From Minisyncoccota bacterium (GTDB lineage: Bacteria; Patescibacteriota; Minisyncoccia; Phycocordibacterales; CAIJYI01): a DNA stretch of 14,208 bases. The stretch spans positions 1-14,208 of the forward strand of contig JALNYN010000030.1 of assembly GCA_023229825.1 (NCBI GenBank), in the 5' to 3' direction. The notes below the pieces were generated by a model. That model was given only the letters and a program-made list of their open reading frames with translations, was not told the DNA's origin and searched no databases. This document shows, piece after piece, positions 1 through 7,931 of the stretch. The stretch's first letter is position 1. Each line of letters begins with the position of its first letter. Both the position numbers and the translations under genes were made by a program.

Positions 1-1
1 G

Positions 2-3000
2 CTGTGTGCTACTGACGGAGACGGGGCGATTTAAGGACACATTGGTTACTGCCGCCGTTGCTGTTCGGGGTAAAATGCCGAGAGCGAAAGTTCTGATCGT
101 TTTCCACAGACTGTCTTTTTTTACCGCCTCAACTTTTTCCTCTGCTAAACGAGGATAAATGTCGGAGAGAGCGATAGGCGACCCAAACGCCTTCACCTCC
201 CTCATGTTCTCAAACCACGAGTGAGTGGTATCCGTACGCACCTGTCCGGAAACGCGCACTCCTCGTACCGCCACGGGAGAACCGCTAAAGGTGTAGGTGA
301 CGCCGGTGACGGAAGATGACATATACGTGTATGCCGGAGTGACCGTCCATCCGCTCTGCGTCCAGGTCGTTCCATCTGTTGTGAATTGAAGAGTGAGGTT
401 CGCGTCAAAGGATCCGTTCATATTTGCGTTGTAGGTTCCCTGCGTAAAGTTGACGGAATTGATCGCCTGAGAAGCCGGCCAGATGACGCCTCCCGCTTCG
501 TAGGCGATAGAAGGTTCATCGATGCTGTCGACGCTCGGCGTTGTTCCGTCGAAGAGATTGATGTCGACGGCTGTGTTGTTATCGTTCAGTGCGGGCGTGG
601 CATATTTGTTGGCATTAAGAAGAGCGGTCAGATTTGATCTCCAGCGATACGCGGTGCCTGAGGGTGCGAGATTGGTCGAGCCTGAGGTAACGCTGTCTCC
701 GTAGACTTCGAATTCCCAGAGCGAGTAGCCGTAGGTAGTGGCGCGAGCGGTGCCGTACATTCTGATGTATCTTCCGGCTCCGGTAAGTCCGGTGAGATCA
801 TCAGTACCTCCGTTACCGGTCGTAGTGGTGTAGATTGTCGTCCAGTTGGTGTTGTCATTTGAAACTTGGATCGTGTAGGCGGTAGCATAAGCGGCTTCCC
901 AATTCAAGACAACGCGGCTGATCTGTTTCAATCCGCCGAGGTCGACGGAGATCCATTGGGGATCGACGGCGGCTATTGATGACCAGCGGGTGGCGGTGTT
1001 GCCGTCTACGGCGAAGGAAGCGGAGTAGGTGGTCTGGGTGCTCGAGACGGAGACGGGGCGGCTGAGCGCAATGTTGGCGGTCAGCGTGGTAGCGCTAACG
1101 CTCGCGGACTGCGCGCTCGCGTTTCCCGCGGCATCGTAAGCAGAGACTGTATAGGAATAGGTGGTTCCGGCAGAAAGTCCGGTATCAGAATACGACGTTC
1201 CGGATGTTACGGTACCGACTTGTGCGCCGTTGCGATACACTTTGTATCCGGTAACGCCGACGTTGTCAGTGGAAGCCGTCCACGAAAGATTGACTTGTGA
1301 AGTGGAAACAACCGTTCGAGCGAGTCCGGAGGGGATGGCGGGGGCTTGCGTGTCGACGTAGGCCGTTCCGAATGCACGTATTTCTCTCAGGTTCTCAAAC
1401 CATGAGTGCGTGGTATCGGTATGAACTTGTCCGGAAACGCGCACTCCTTTCACGATAGCGGCAGGACCGCTAAAGGTAAAGACCATGCCGGTTACCGACG
1501 AGAAGTAAGGATAAGCGGGACTTACTGTCCATCCGCTATTCGTCCACGTCGTTCCGTCAGCAGTAAATTGCAGAGAGAGGTTCGCATCGAATGCGCCGTT
1601 GCTGTTTGCTGTATATGTACCTTGTATGAAATTAACTGAACTAATCTCTTGAGTGGACGGCCAGATAAGACCTCCCGCTTCGTAAGCGATGGAAGGTTCA
1701 TCAACCCCGTCAATACTGGGAGTTGTTCCATCGAAGAGATTGATGTCAACGGTAGTATTGCCATCATTCAACGCGGGAGCGGCGTATTTGTTGGTATTGA
1801 GAAGCGCGGTCGCGTTCGACGCCCAGCGGTAGGCGGTGCCGGAGGGGGCAATGTTGGTGATGCTGGAGGCATACACCTCCATTTCATACAGCGAATATCC
1901 GTAGGTTGTCGCGCGAGTTGTTCCATACATTCTGATGTATCTCCCTGATCCGAACAACCCTGTGAGATCATCTTCATTTCCATTTCCGGTGGTCGTGGTA
2001 TAAATAGTCGTCCAGTTTGTGTTGTCGTCAGAAACTTGGATGCTGTAACCTCTGGCGTAAGCGGATTCCCACTTTAAGACGACTCGGCCTATTTGTTTTG
2101 TTGAACCAAGATCGATGGAAATCCATTGAGGGTCGGAGTCGGAAACTGACGCCCAGCGGGTTGTTGGGTCTCCGTCTACAGCGAACGCTGAAATGTACTT
2201 TGGAGCCTGAATACTACTCACCGTCGCATCACGGATCAATACCAAATTGGAAGCATCAAAATCGGTCATCGCACTTACACTTCCCGTTTCTGCGCTCGTA
2301 TTACCTCCTGTATCATAAGCAGCAATGGTATAAGTATGAGGCACGTCATAATGAAGATCCTGATCCGAATACGTCGTCCCCCTCGACGTTCCAACCTGCA
2401 CGCCGTCTCTGAAAATTTTGTAGCCGGCCGCAGTGCGAAGCACATCGTTAGACGACCATGTGAGCGAAGTATTCCATCCAGCAGGAACGGTTGCCGGATT
2501 GGCCGAGAGCGTTACGGACGGAGGGTTGCTGACGGTGTAGGGAAAATTGAAAGTGAATTCGCCGTAGGAGGCGTTATCTCCGCCAGCCCAAGTATCGGCA
2601 TAGAATACAGTTGAAAAAAACACCGCGTTGTAGAGTCCGGGTGTATTTTGCGCAACAAAAGTATTCGATTGATTCAGTACGTCTTTGGTTGCGCCGTTGA
2701 CGGACGCATTGATCGTCACGGTCGTATCTCCAACAAGATCATATCCATTAGCGCACAAGGTGGCGATATTTTCCCCTGAAGCAACGACTGTCTCTCCGGG
2801 TGCATAGATGCTTTTGTCAATATTCAGCGTCAAGACTTGAGAGTAATGGGTGGGAACGAAATTGTTGTGATAAAACCCCACCACATACGTATCCGCTTTG
2901 GCATCACCCGCTCCTGCGAACACGCCCAAACCGACCATAAGTCCGATCATGAGAGCCTTTCCTGTGCGGTTATTTTTTTTCAACCAGAATATACGTAATG

Positions 3001-4318
3001 CAACGAGAACCAAAAAAACGAACACAATCCATATTATGATCTTGCCTATGGAAGATATGCCGTTCAGATCGGAGACTTTTGGGATCTTCATCGACGGTTG
3101 TTTGCTTTTTGTCTCCACTTTATACGTATTTTCAGCAAGCGGTTTTCCGTACTTATCGACGATCTTTGCGGTTATGATCGGGTTCACACATCGTCGATCA
3201 ACCCGAAGATTAAAAGTGCGCAAGTTTCCTTTATCCCCACCGATCACCTCAGTCAACGATCTGGTACATGGTCTCGCTTCTCCGTCGCTCAAAAGAAAGA
3301 TGGCGGAAAGACCCTCTTCATCCGAAATATTCCGTCCGCGTGAACCGGCAAAACCGTCGGCCGATCCAGACCAGAAAAAAGTGATCTTCGCCGAATCTCC
3401 GGCAACATAGTAATCTTTGTCCAAGGTAAGATTCTGTATCGTGGCACTTTGTCCTCTGATGACATAATGGAACGCTACCGGTCCTGAAAGGGTCGCTCCT
3501 TTCTCGTTCACAAAAGTGAGTACGGCATCGTACGCCTGCGGTTCGGGAGCCTTGGGAATATTGACTGAAAAATCCGCTTTTTCACCGGAATTGAGCGTGA
3601 GAGGTGCTTGTTTTTCCATCCCGACGGACTTTCCAAAAGACGAACGATGATATGTCCGAAAAACCGGTATGATCGTTTGTTCCGTTTTGAAAGTATTCTT
3701 TATGGGACAGTGGGCGACAAGAGTTTCCGTGTCTGAGATATCGACTCCCTGAATGAGCGTGTATTTTTTGCTGCTCGCTTCTCCCTCGACAGAAAGGAAG
3801 CATTTTGATGAGTCGATGGCGATATATTCGCCGGTTCCATTGAGCGTGACCGGCGTCTTGATGTCTACGGAACCGAAATTGAGAGCGTCGGAGTTTCTCG
3901 CTTCCACCCTGATAATGAATGAACCTTTCAGGTAGACGGGGGCGACGTAAGTAATTTCTTTCTTGAGAAAATCATTTTCCCCGAGGCTGAGTACGTCGTC
4001 GACGTAGATCTTACGGTCCGCAAGCGACAAGGTGCCATCGGGTTGTTTCTGCAGGAGATCAACGGCATAAATGACTTTAGGCTGAATGCCGACGCGATTG
4101 GATAGACCGAAAGCGATAACGAATGCATTGCCGTTTTGGCTGACCAGTCGGATATCCTGAACGTTGACCGTGGCGATCGTGACGATATTGCCAAAAGTGT
4201 TTACCGGAGGAGAAGATGTGGCCGCTGCCTGCGCAAAGGAGGCGATAGGAAAAGAAAAAACAAGCAAGGCGAAAACAAAAATGAATTTTTTCATTTTATT
4301 ATTTTTAGAATTATTCAT
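2..4318 (-). CDS. Giant secreted/surface protein with discoidin-like (F5/8 type C) and fibronectin-III modules, 3' end outside window
   Basis: One open frame runs without a stop from ATG 4318 to the left window edge (at least 1439 residues). I checked it codon by codon from about 4100 to 2100 and near the edge. ATG 4294 (residue 9, MKKFIFVFALL...) is the alternative start; 4318 is kept because it sits 7 nt below the -10 box. Domains: signal peptide (residues 9-31); beta-rich unassigned region (32-420); TM segment (426-446), KKNNRTGK loop and a second hydrophobic segment ending AGAGDAKA (455-475); beta region (476-598); FnIII (about 599-686); discoidin-like (691-817); a divergent discoidin-like domain (818-985); FnIII (985-1077); discoidin-like (1078-1215); divergent copy (1216-1380); linker; start of another discoidin copy (SLNRPVSVSSTQ). 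Discoidin domains commonly bind glycans or surfaces, so adhesion or polysaccharide binding is the inferred role. No catalytic domain is visible. Confidence 0.9.
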   Translation of the reverse strand, partial: MNNSKNNKMKKFIFVFALLVFSFPIASFAQAAATSSPPVNTFGNIVTIATVNVQDIRLVSQNGNAFVIAFGLSNRVGIQPKVIYAVDLLQKQPDGTLSLADRKIYVDDVLSLGENDFLKKEITYVAPVYLKGSFIIRVEARNSDALNFGSVDIKTPVTLNGTGEYIAIDSSKCFLSVEGEASSKKYTLIQGVDISDTETLVAHCPIKNTFKTEQTIIPVFRTYHRSSFGKSVGMEKQAPLTLNSGEKADFSVNIPKAPEPQAYDAVLTFVNEKGATLSGPVAFHYVIRGQSATIQNLTLDKDYYVAGDSAKITFFWSGSADGFAGSRGRNISDEEGLSAIFLLSDGEARPCTRSLTEVIGGDKGNLRTFNLRVDRRCVNPIITAKIVDKYGKPLAENTYKVETKSKQPSMKIPKVSDLNGISSIGKIIIWIVFVFLVLVALRIFWLKKNNRTGKALMIGLMVGLGVFAGAGDAKADTYVVGFYHNNFVPTHYSQVLTLNIDKSIYAPGETVVASGENIATLCANGYDLVGDTTVTINASVNGATKDVLNQSNTFVAQNTPGLYNAVFFSTVFYADTWAGGDNASYGEFTFNFPYTVSNPPSVTLSANPATVPAGWNTSLTWSSNDVLRTAAGYKIFRDGVQVGTSRGTTYSDQDLHYDVPHTYTIAAYDTGGNTSAETGSVSAMTDFDASNLVLIRDATVSSIQAPKYISAFAVDGDPTTRWASVSDSDPQWISIDLGSTKQIGRVVLKWESAYARGYSIQVSDDNTNWTTIYTTTTGNGNEDDLTGLFGSGRYIRMYGTTRATTYGYSLYEMEVYASSITNIAPSGTAYRWASNATALLNTNKYAAPALNDGNTTVDINLFDGTTPSIDGVDEPSIAYEAGGLIWPSTQEISSVNFIQGTYTANSNGAFDANLSLQFTADGTTWTNSGWTVSPAYPYFSSVTGMVFTFSGPAAIVKGVRVSGQVHTDTTHSWFENLREIRAFGTAYVDTQAPAIPSGLARTVVSTSQVNLSWTASTDNVGVTGYKVYRNGAQVGTVTSGTSYSDTGLSAGTTYSYTVSAYDAAGNASAQSASVSATTLTANIALSRPVSVSSTQTTYSASFAVDGNTATRWSSIAAVDPQWISVDLGGLKQISRVVLNWEAAYATAYTIQVSNDNTNWTTIYTTTTGNGGTDDLTGLTGAGRYIRMYGTARATTYGYSLWEFEVYGDSVTSGSTNLAPSGTAYRWRSNLTALLNANKYATPALNDNNTAVDINLFDGTTPSVDSIDEPSIAYEAGGVIWPASQAINSVNFTQGTYNANMNGSFDANLTLQFTTDGTTWTQSGWTVTPAYTYMSSSVTGVTYTFSGSPVAVRGVRVSGQVRTDTTHSWFENMREVKAFGSPIALSDIYPRLAEEKVEAVKKDSLWKTIRTFALGILPRTATAAVTNVSLNRPVSVSSTQ

Positions 4319-4324
4319 GATGGT

Positions 4325-4330
4325 ATTATA
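4325..4330 (-). promoter_or_regulatory. Extended -10 promoter of the surface-protein gene
   Basis: On the minus strand the sequence reads TGATATAAT: a perfect TATAAT preceded by TGn, the extended -10 form. No good -35 hexamer lies at the usual distance, which is normal for extended -10 promoters. Expected transcription start is about 4318, which coincides with the first ATG, so the mRNA could be leaderless. Confidence 0.6.
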
Positions 4331-4391
4331 TCACGAATAGACCAAGAGTGGCGTCTGGCGACGAATACTATGTGTGGATAACGCAAATTTT

Positions 4392-4521
4392 TAGAGAATA
4401 GAAAATTGAAAATTGATAATAGATCATTTATGAATGAAAATTTGGAATTAATAACTCTGTCGGTACCAAAAAAATAGAGAACAGAATGCTCTATTCTCTA
4501 TTCTCAATTTTCTATTCTCTA
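4392..4521. repeat. 18-nt perfect inverted repeat around the hydrogenase terminator
   Basis: TAGAGAATAGAAAATTGA at 4392-4409 recurs as its exact reverse complement at 4504-4521. The motif AGAATAGA recurs within the span, including inside the terminator stem. The 200 nt between the large-subunit gene and the surface gene are otherwise low-complexity AT-rich sequence without a gene. Confidence 0.7.
4466..4502 (-). terminator. Intrinsic terminator of the hydrogenase gene cluster
   Basis: On the minus strand a 13-bp stem (arms 4490-4502 and 4473-4485, one G.T wobble) with loop GCAT is followed by seven T residues (4468-4474). It lies 23 nt below the large-subunit stop codon and separates the cluster from the surface-protein gene. 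Confidence 0.85.
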
Positions 4522-4525
4522 TCGA

Positions 4526-5818
4526 TTAAACCCAATTCACCTTCAAAAAGTGCGCCCCGCACGACATACACGGATCATACGCGCGGATCAATTTCTCTAT
4601 CTCCATGGGGATTTTATCTTCGGTCATACCTTCTGCCAGCAATTTTTCTACCAGTCTTCCGATATCTTCTTCTATATTGATCTGATTTTGCCCGGTCGGA
4701 ACGATCACCTCCCCTTCTTTGATGATACCATCTGCACCAAGTACGACTTTGTGATACAGCGTTCCGCGCGGCGCTTCCACAACGCCGATACCCGACGCTT
4801 CCCTTGCGGGTTTTTTGATGATCGGTTCCGGAACGAACGTATTGTTTTTCAAGAGATCGATGGATTCATCGACGGAGTGTAATATCTCGATCGCTTGCGC
4901 AAGATTGTTGTGAAAAATATCGGTTGACGGGAAAAGTGCGAGCGCTTCCGCCGCGGATTCTTTTGTTTTCGGATGCAGATTTTCTTTTGCGATATTTAGG
5001 CGGGCAAGAGCTCCGACGAGATAACTTTCGCCTTTGTATTTATAGGCGCTTGCCTGTGAAAACGGCATAACCGTATGTTCAAGAAGTCCGCGATATTCCG
5101 ATTCCTCAAATGTTTCTCCTCGGCTGGTGCGTATTTTCCCGTTAATATAACCGAAACCCTCGTCCGCGATAAGCGCCATGTAATGCGTTTTTCGGTCGAA
5201 ATGATTCGGCGCATCTTGAAAAACTTTTATCAAACGAAGCACCGCCGGTCGAACCCCTTCCAATTTTTGTACCGCTTCGTCTATTCCCTCTTTGGACGGG
5301 AAATGCAAAAATCCGCCGATCATCGGATACATGGCGTGGACCGAACGGCCGGCAATGAGCGTCGCGAGATAATTTCCGGCTGCTTTCGTATCGAAACCGT
5401 CGTGCAGCATTTGATGCTGTACTTCATCGTTTTCGTCGAAATCCAAAAAGGCGTCCTTTCCAAAAAGATCGGGCATCGAAAAGAGATAGAGATGGAGCGC
5501 ATGGTCGCGGATAATGAGTCCATGCATGGTGAGCGCACGCAATATTTCGGTTTGTTTTGTCGGCTGTATATCGAGTGCGTCTTCGCACGCTTCGATCGCC
5601 GCCATGATGTGCGCGTTGGAACACGTTCCGCAAATGCGCGCGAGATGAGCGGGGATAGCCGCGATCGGCTTCCCTTTCATCGCCTCGGTAAAGAAACGTT
5701 TGTATTCCGTAATACCGAATTTCACTTCGGTCACTTTTCCGTCTTCGGCATGAATGGAAACGGCAGCATCGCCTTCTATCTTCGTGATGTGTTCCATTGA
5801 GAGGTCAACTTTGTGCAT
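4526..5818 (-). CDS. [NiFe] hydrogenase large subunit, soluble group-3-like
   Basis: 430 residues, within the usual range for group 3 catalytic subunits. The N-terminal nickel motif RICGTC is at 61-66 with H70; the C-terminal motif DPCMSCGAH is at 415-423. The four cysteines C63, C66, C417 and C420 would hold the Ni-Fe(CN)2CO site. E15 (KIEG) corresponds to the conserved early glutamate. GRSVHAMYP (157-165) matches the family GRxxHP segment but has Ala for Pro. Seven residues (FLKVNWV) follow H423; this is the tail that a maturation endopeptidase normally removes. No signal peptide or TM is present, so it is cytosolic. The catalytic role is H2 oxidation or evolution coupled to a soluble carrier, probably NAD(P)H; the exact subgroup (3b versus another group 3) is not settled. 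The cognate small subunit lies 2.1 kb upstream on the same strand, with two other genes between. No Shine-Dalgarno sequence is seen. Confidence 0.92.
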   Translation of the reverse strand: MHKVDLSMEHITKIEGDAAVSIHAEDGKVTEVKFGITEYKRFFTEAMKGKPIAAIPAHLARICGTCSNAHIMAAIEACEDALDIQPTKQTEILRALTMHGLIIRDHALHLYLFSMPDLFGKDAFLDFDENDEVQHQMLHDGFDTKAAGNYLATLIAGRSVHAMYPMIGGFLHFPSKEGIDEAVQKLEGVRPAVLRLIKVFQDAPNHFDRKTHYMALIADEGFGYINGKIRTSRGETFEESEYRGLLEHTVMPFSQASAYKYKGESYLVGALARLNIAKENLHPKTKESAAEALALFPSTDIFHNNLAQAIEILHSVDESIDLLKNNTFVPEPIIKKPAREASGIGVVEAPRGTLYHKVVLGADGIIKEGEVIVPTGQNQINIEEDIGRLVEKLLAEGMTEDKIPMEIEKLIRAYDPCMSCGAHFLKVNWV

Positions 5819-5830
5819 AAAAATTCCGAT

Positions 5831-5879
5831 GATTAAATTGTTAAATGGTTAAATGGTTAAATGGTTAAATTGTTAATTG
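5831..5879. repeat. Short tandem repeat, unit GTTAAATG
   Basis: Three exact copies of GTTAAATG (5840-5863) are flanked by degenerate copies GATTAAATT, GTTAAATT and GTTAATT. The array fills half of the 109-nt gap upstream of the large-subunit start. No clear promoter is seen in this gap. Confidence 0.85.
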
Positions 5880-5927
5880 TTTTACCCGAAAGAAAAAATA
5901 GGTTCTGTTTTGTGATAATGTTCATTT

Positions 5928-6782
5928 TTATTTCTTGAGTTTTTTCGCCGTACCGTTTGATAAAAAGTTTTCAGCGGTCACAACCGATTTTCCCGTTTTT
6001 GCTTCCAGTGTTTTTCTTGCGCTTTTTGCGATTTTTCCGCCCGCTTTTGCGGGAATTTTATTTTGCTTCAATCCTTGCGTTTGCATCGTCTCGGCGATTT
6101 TTCTCGTCGAAAGTTCGGCGAGCGCGGTAAATATAAGCTCGGCTTCGCTCATGTGATCGCGCAGATTTTGTGTTTTCAGCCCTTTCATTTCTTTGTGGGT
6201 TTTTACGGAAACACCGCTCCATTCTTCGTGAATGATGTTGGTGAGAATAGCGAATTCTTCTCCTTTTTTCACCTCATGCTCACTCCAATAATCCGTCAGC
6301 TTGTTTCTCGTTTCCTGTCCCATCATTCTCTGCTCAATCCACTTTTTGCTTCTTCCTCGTTTCAACCAATTTTCTCTCGCACGATTGAGAGACAGCGCGG
6401 GGTCGGCTATTTCTTGCATGCGTTCATATCCTGTTTTCGCCAGCCACATTTTTATCGGCTCGGCTTTTTTACTCGGAACGGACTGAATTATGCGCAGAAG
6501 CGTTTCGGGATTGGCGACATCGGTTTCTCGCATTTTTCCGTCTTGGGCAATCATTTTCAACCGGTGACAATTTGTCACCGATTGATTTCCTTCTTGTTTT
6601 AACCGTTTTTTCAACTGATTCCAGTAATTTCGTGCCAACAGAAAATCATCTTGTTCGGTAAGCACCGCAACAATATCAATCACCGAAAAATACCATGTTT
6701 CGGATGTTTCGTCATAATGACGGCGAATAGTATTTTCTTCAAAATCCGTGATATTCATTATTTTTTGATTTTTCTTTTCCAT
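5928..6782 (-). CDS. Bro-N / DinD-like protein (phage antirepressor-type N-terminus)
   Basis: 284 residues. The N-terminal part (about 16-125: IRRHYDETSETWYFSVIDIV, with the W30-Y31-F32 core and a following helix-rich stretch) has the layout of the Bro-N domain of phage antirepressors. The C-terminal half, with LRDHMSEAELIFTALAELST followed by a lysine-rich helix, resembles the C-terminal part of E. coli DinD, a DNA-damage-induced protein. Such proteins occur on phages and on bacterial chromosomes; DNA binding is expected, and the precise function is unknown. No TM or signal peptide. It starts 18 nt after the stop of the HExxH gene, so the two are very likely co-transcribed. An unusual companion for hydrogenase genes; either a chance insertion or a regulator. 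The assignment is by recognition, not by search. Confidence 0.75.
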   Translation of the reverse strand: MEKKNQKIMNITDFEENTIRRHYDETSETWYFSVIDIVAVLTEQDDFLLARNYWNQLKKRLKQEGNQSVTNCHRLKMIAQDGKMRETDVANPETLLRIIQSVPSKKAEPIKMWLAKTGYERMQEIADPALSLNRARENWLKRGRSKKWIEQRMMGQETRNKLTDYWSEHEVKKGEEFAILTNIIHEEWSGVSVKTHKEMKGLKTQNLRDHMSEAELIFTALAELSTRKIAETMQTQGLKQNKIPAKAGGKIAKSARKTLEAKTGKSVVTAENFLSNGTAKKLKK

Positions 6783-6800
6783 TTTAGCAAAACTTTATCT

Positions 6801-7922
6801 TTATCGCTTTGGCCATTTCCGTAAGGAAACATTTGATAATAAAGCAACGGCAAATTCCGCAGAATGAGATGCTGCTATTCTATTAAAAGCCTGCTCTCCT
6901 TCTTCAACAACACGAGGATATTCGGAAATAACAATATCTTGCCAAAGCTTTTTCCAGGGCTCGATCATATTTTCATCCGAATCGTTCTTCATACGTTCTT
7001 CCGATTCGGAGAAATAATCGTATAATCCGCCTTCCTTCTTCGGTTCCAAAAGTATATAGGTCACATTACGCTCATCGCCGCTTTTTTTGTGGGCGATAAT
7101 TTCATCTTTCGACTTCTCCAGAGCCAGTTTTTCCTCTGCGAGTAAATATTTTCGCAAACATACGGTCTTTTCTTCTTTCTTCTCTTCGTTCTCGGAAGTT
7201 TTATTGCAATATTCCTCCCACAAAGAAGCGATCTCCAAAGACGAATTCATCCCATCGAACTCTTCCTGAAAAAGCTGATTGGTAACGTGTTCGTTTTCGT
7301 GTATTTGCGTTCTTTCAATATTATCCGCCGGAACCACGACGACGGTATACATAACAGGCTTTTCACCTTTTGTTATTTCCTTGAATCCGGCAAGTATGAT
7401 GCGATCATTCGGGTCGGGTTCTTTCTCTCCTCTCATCCGTCTCGCGGTTAGATTATCAGCAAGAAAATCAACTGACATAAGACCCGGTTTCATTTCAAGG
7501 AAAGAACTTTGTTTGCAGTCAGAGCCGGTCAGTTCCTCGGCAAGAGCATGAGCATCGCCGCCGCTGTGGACATAGACTTCCTTCATATTTTCTCGATAAC
7601 GATAATATGAATCTATTAATCTTTCAGCGATGTCGCGCTCTGTTTTTCCGAAACCATATGACTCTGAAAAAGTATCGATAATGGAGATAAGTTTTTCTCT
7701 CGGAGTGTCGGGGTTTTTCACAATTTCACCCTCAATGGCGTTTCGACACATGGCCCACGCTTTTTCTTGATCTGCCAACTGTTTTTTGAATTCTGTCAGA
7801 GCATCTTTTCTTTCCTCTTTTGGAAGCGATAACACTTTGTGTAACTCATTTTCCGCCACAAAATTTTCAGATTTTGTCTGTTTTGGAAAGATATTTGTAT
7901 TTTGCGGTTCGTTCTTTTCCAT
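6801..7922 (-). CDS. Putative cytosolic zinc metallopeptidase with HExxH motif
   Basis: 373 residues with no signal peptide or TM. HENEH (208-212) fits the zincin HExxH motif and is preceded by a hydrophobic strand (VMYTVVVVPAD, 190-200). SKDEIIAH (271-278) offers E274 as a possible third zinc ligand, 62 residues after H212, a gluzincin-like arrangement. From memory, similar HExxH...DEI(I/L)A proteins occur as hypothetical proteins in Candidate Phyla Radiation genomes. The N-terminal ~115 residues are helical and charged; the region 240-275 is strongly charged and probably coiled. Proteolysis is inferred, and the substrate is unknown. The start is 9 nt after the hydrogenase small-subunit stop, which makes an operon nearly certain. 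A role in processing the large-subunit tail is possible only as speculation, because known hydrogenase endopeptidases (HycI/HybD family) are a different fold. Confidence 0.72.
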   Translation of the reverse strand: MEKNEPQNTNIFPKQTKSENFVAENELHKVLSLPKEERKDALTEFKKQLADQEKAWAMCRNAIEGEIVKNPDTPREKLISIIDTFSESYGFGKTERDIAERLIDSYYRYRENMKEVYVHSGGDAHALAEELTGSDCKQSSFLEMKPGLMSVDFLADNLTARRMRGEKEPDPNDRIILAGFKEITKGEKPVMYTVVVVPADNIERTQIHENEHVTNQLFQEEFDGMNSSLEIASLWEEYCNKTSENEEKKEEKTVCLRKYLLAEEKLALEKSKDEIIAHKKSGDERNVTYILLEPKKEGGLYDYFSESEERMKNDSDENMIEPWKKLWQDIVISEYPRVVEEGEQAFNRIAASHSAEFAVALLSNVSLRKWPKR

Positions 7923-7931
7923 AAAATTCGG

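Noticed and set aside
2017..2412. 131-codon open frame on the plus strand
   Set aside because: It lies antisense inside the continuous surface-protein frame, which encodes recognisable domains; the composition is implausible for a protein.
2898..3410. 170-codon open frame on the plus strand
   Set aside because: Antisense to the surface-protein gene across its TM hairpin; no start context or recognisable domain.
5075..5800. 241-codon open frame on the plus strand opposite the hydrogenase large subunit
   Set aside because: The minus-strand frame carries both nickel-binding motifs; the plus frame is a mirror-frame artefact.
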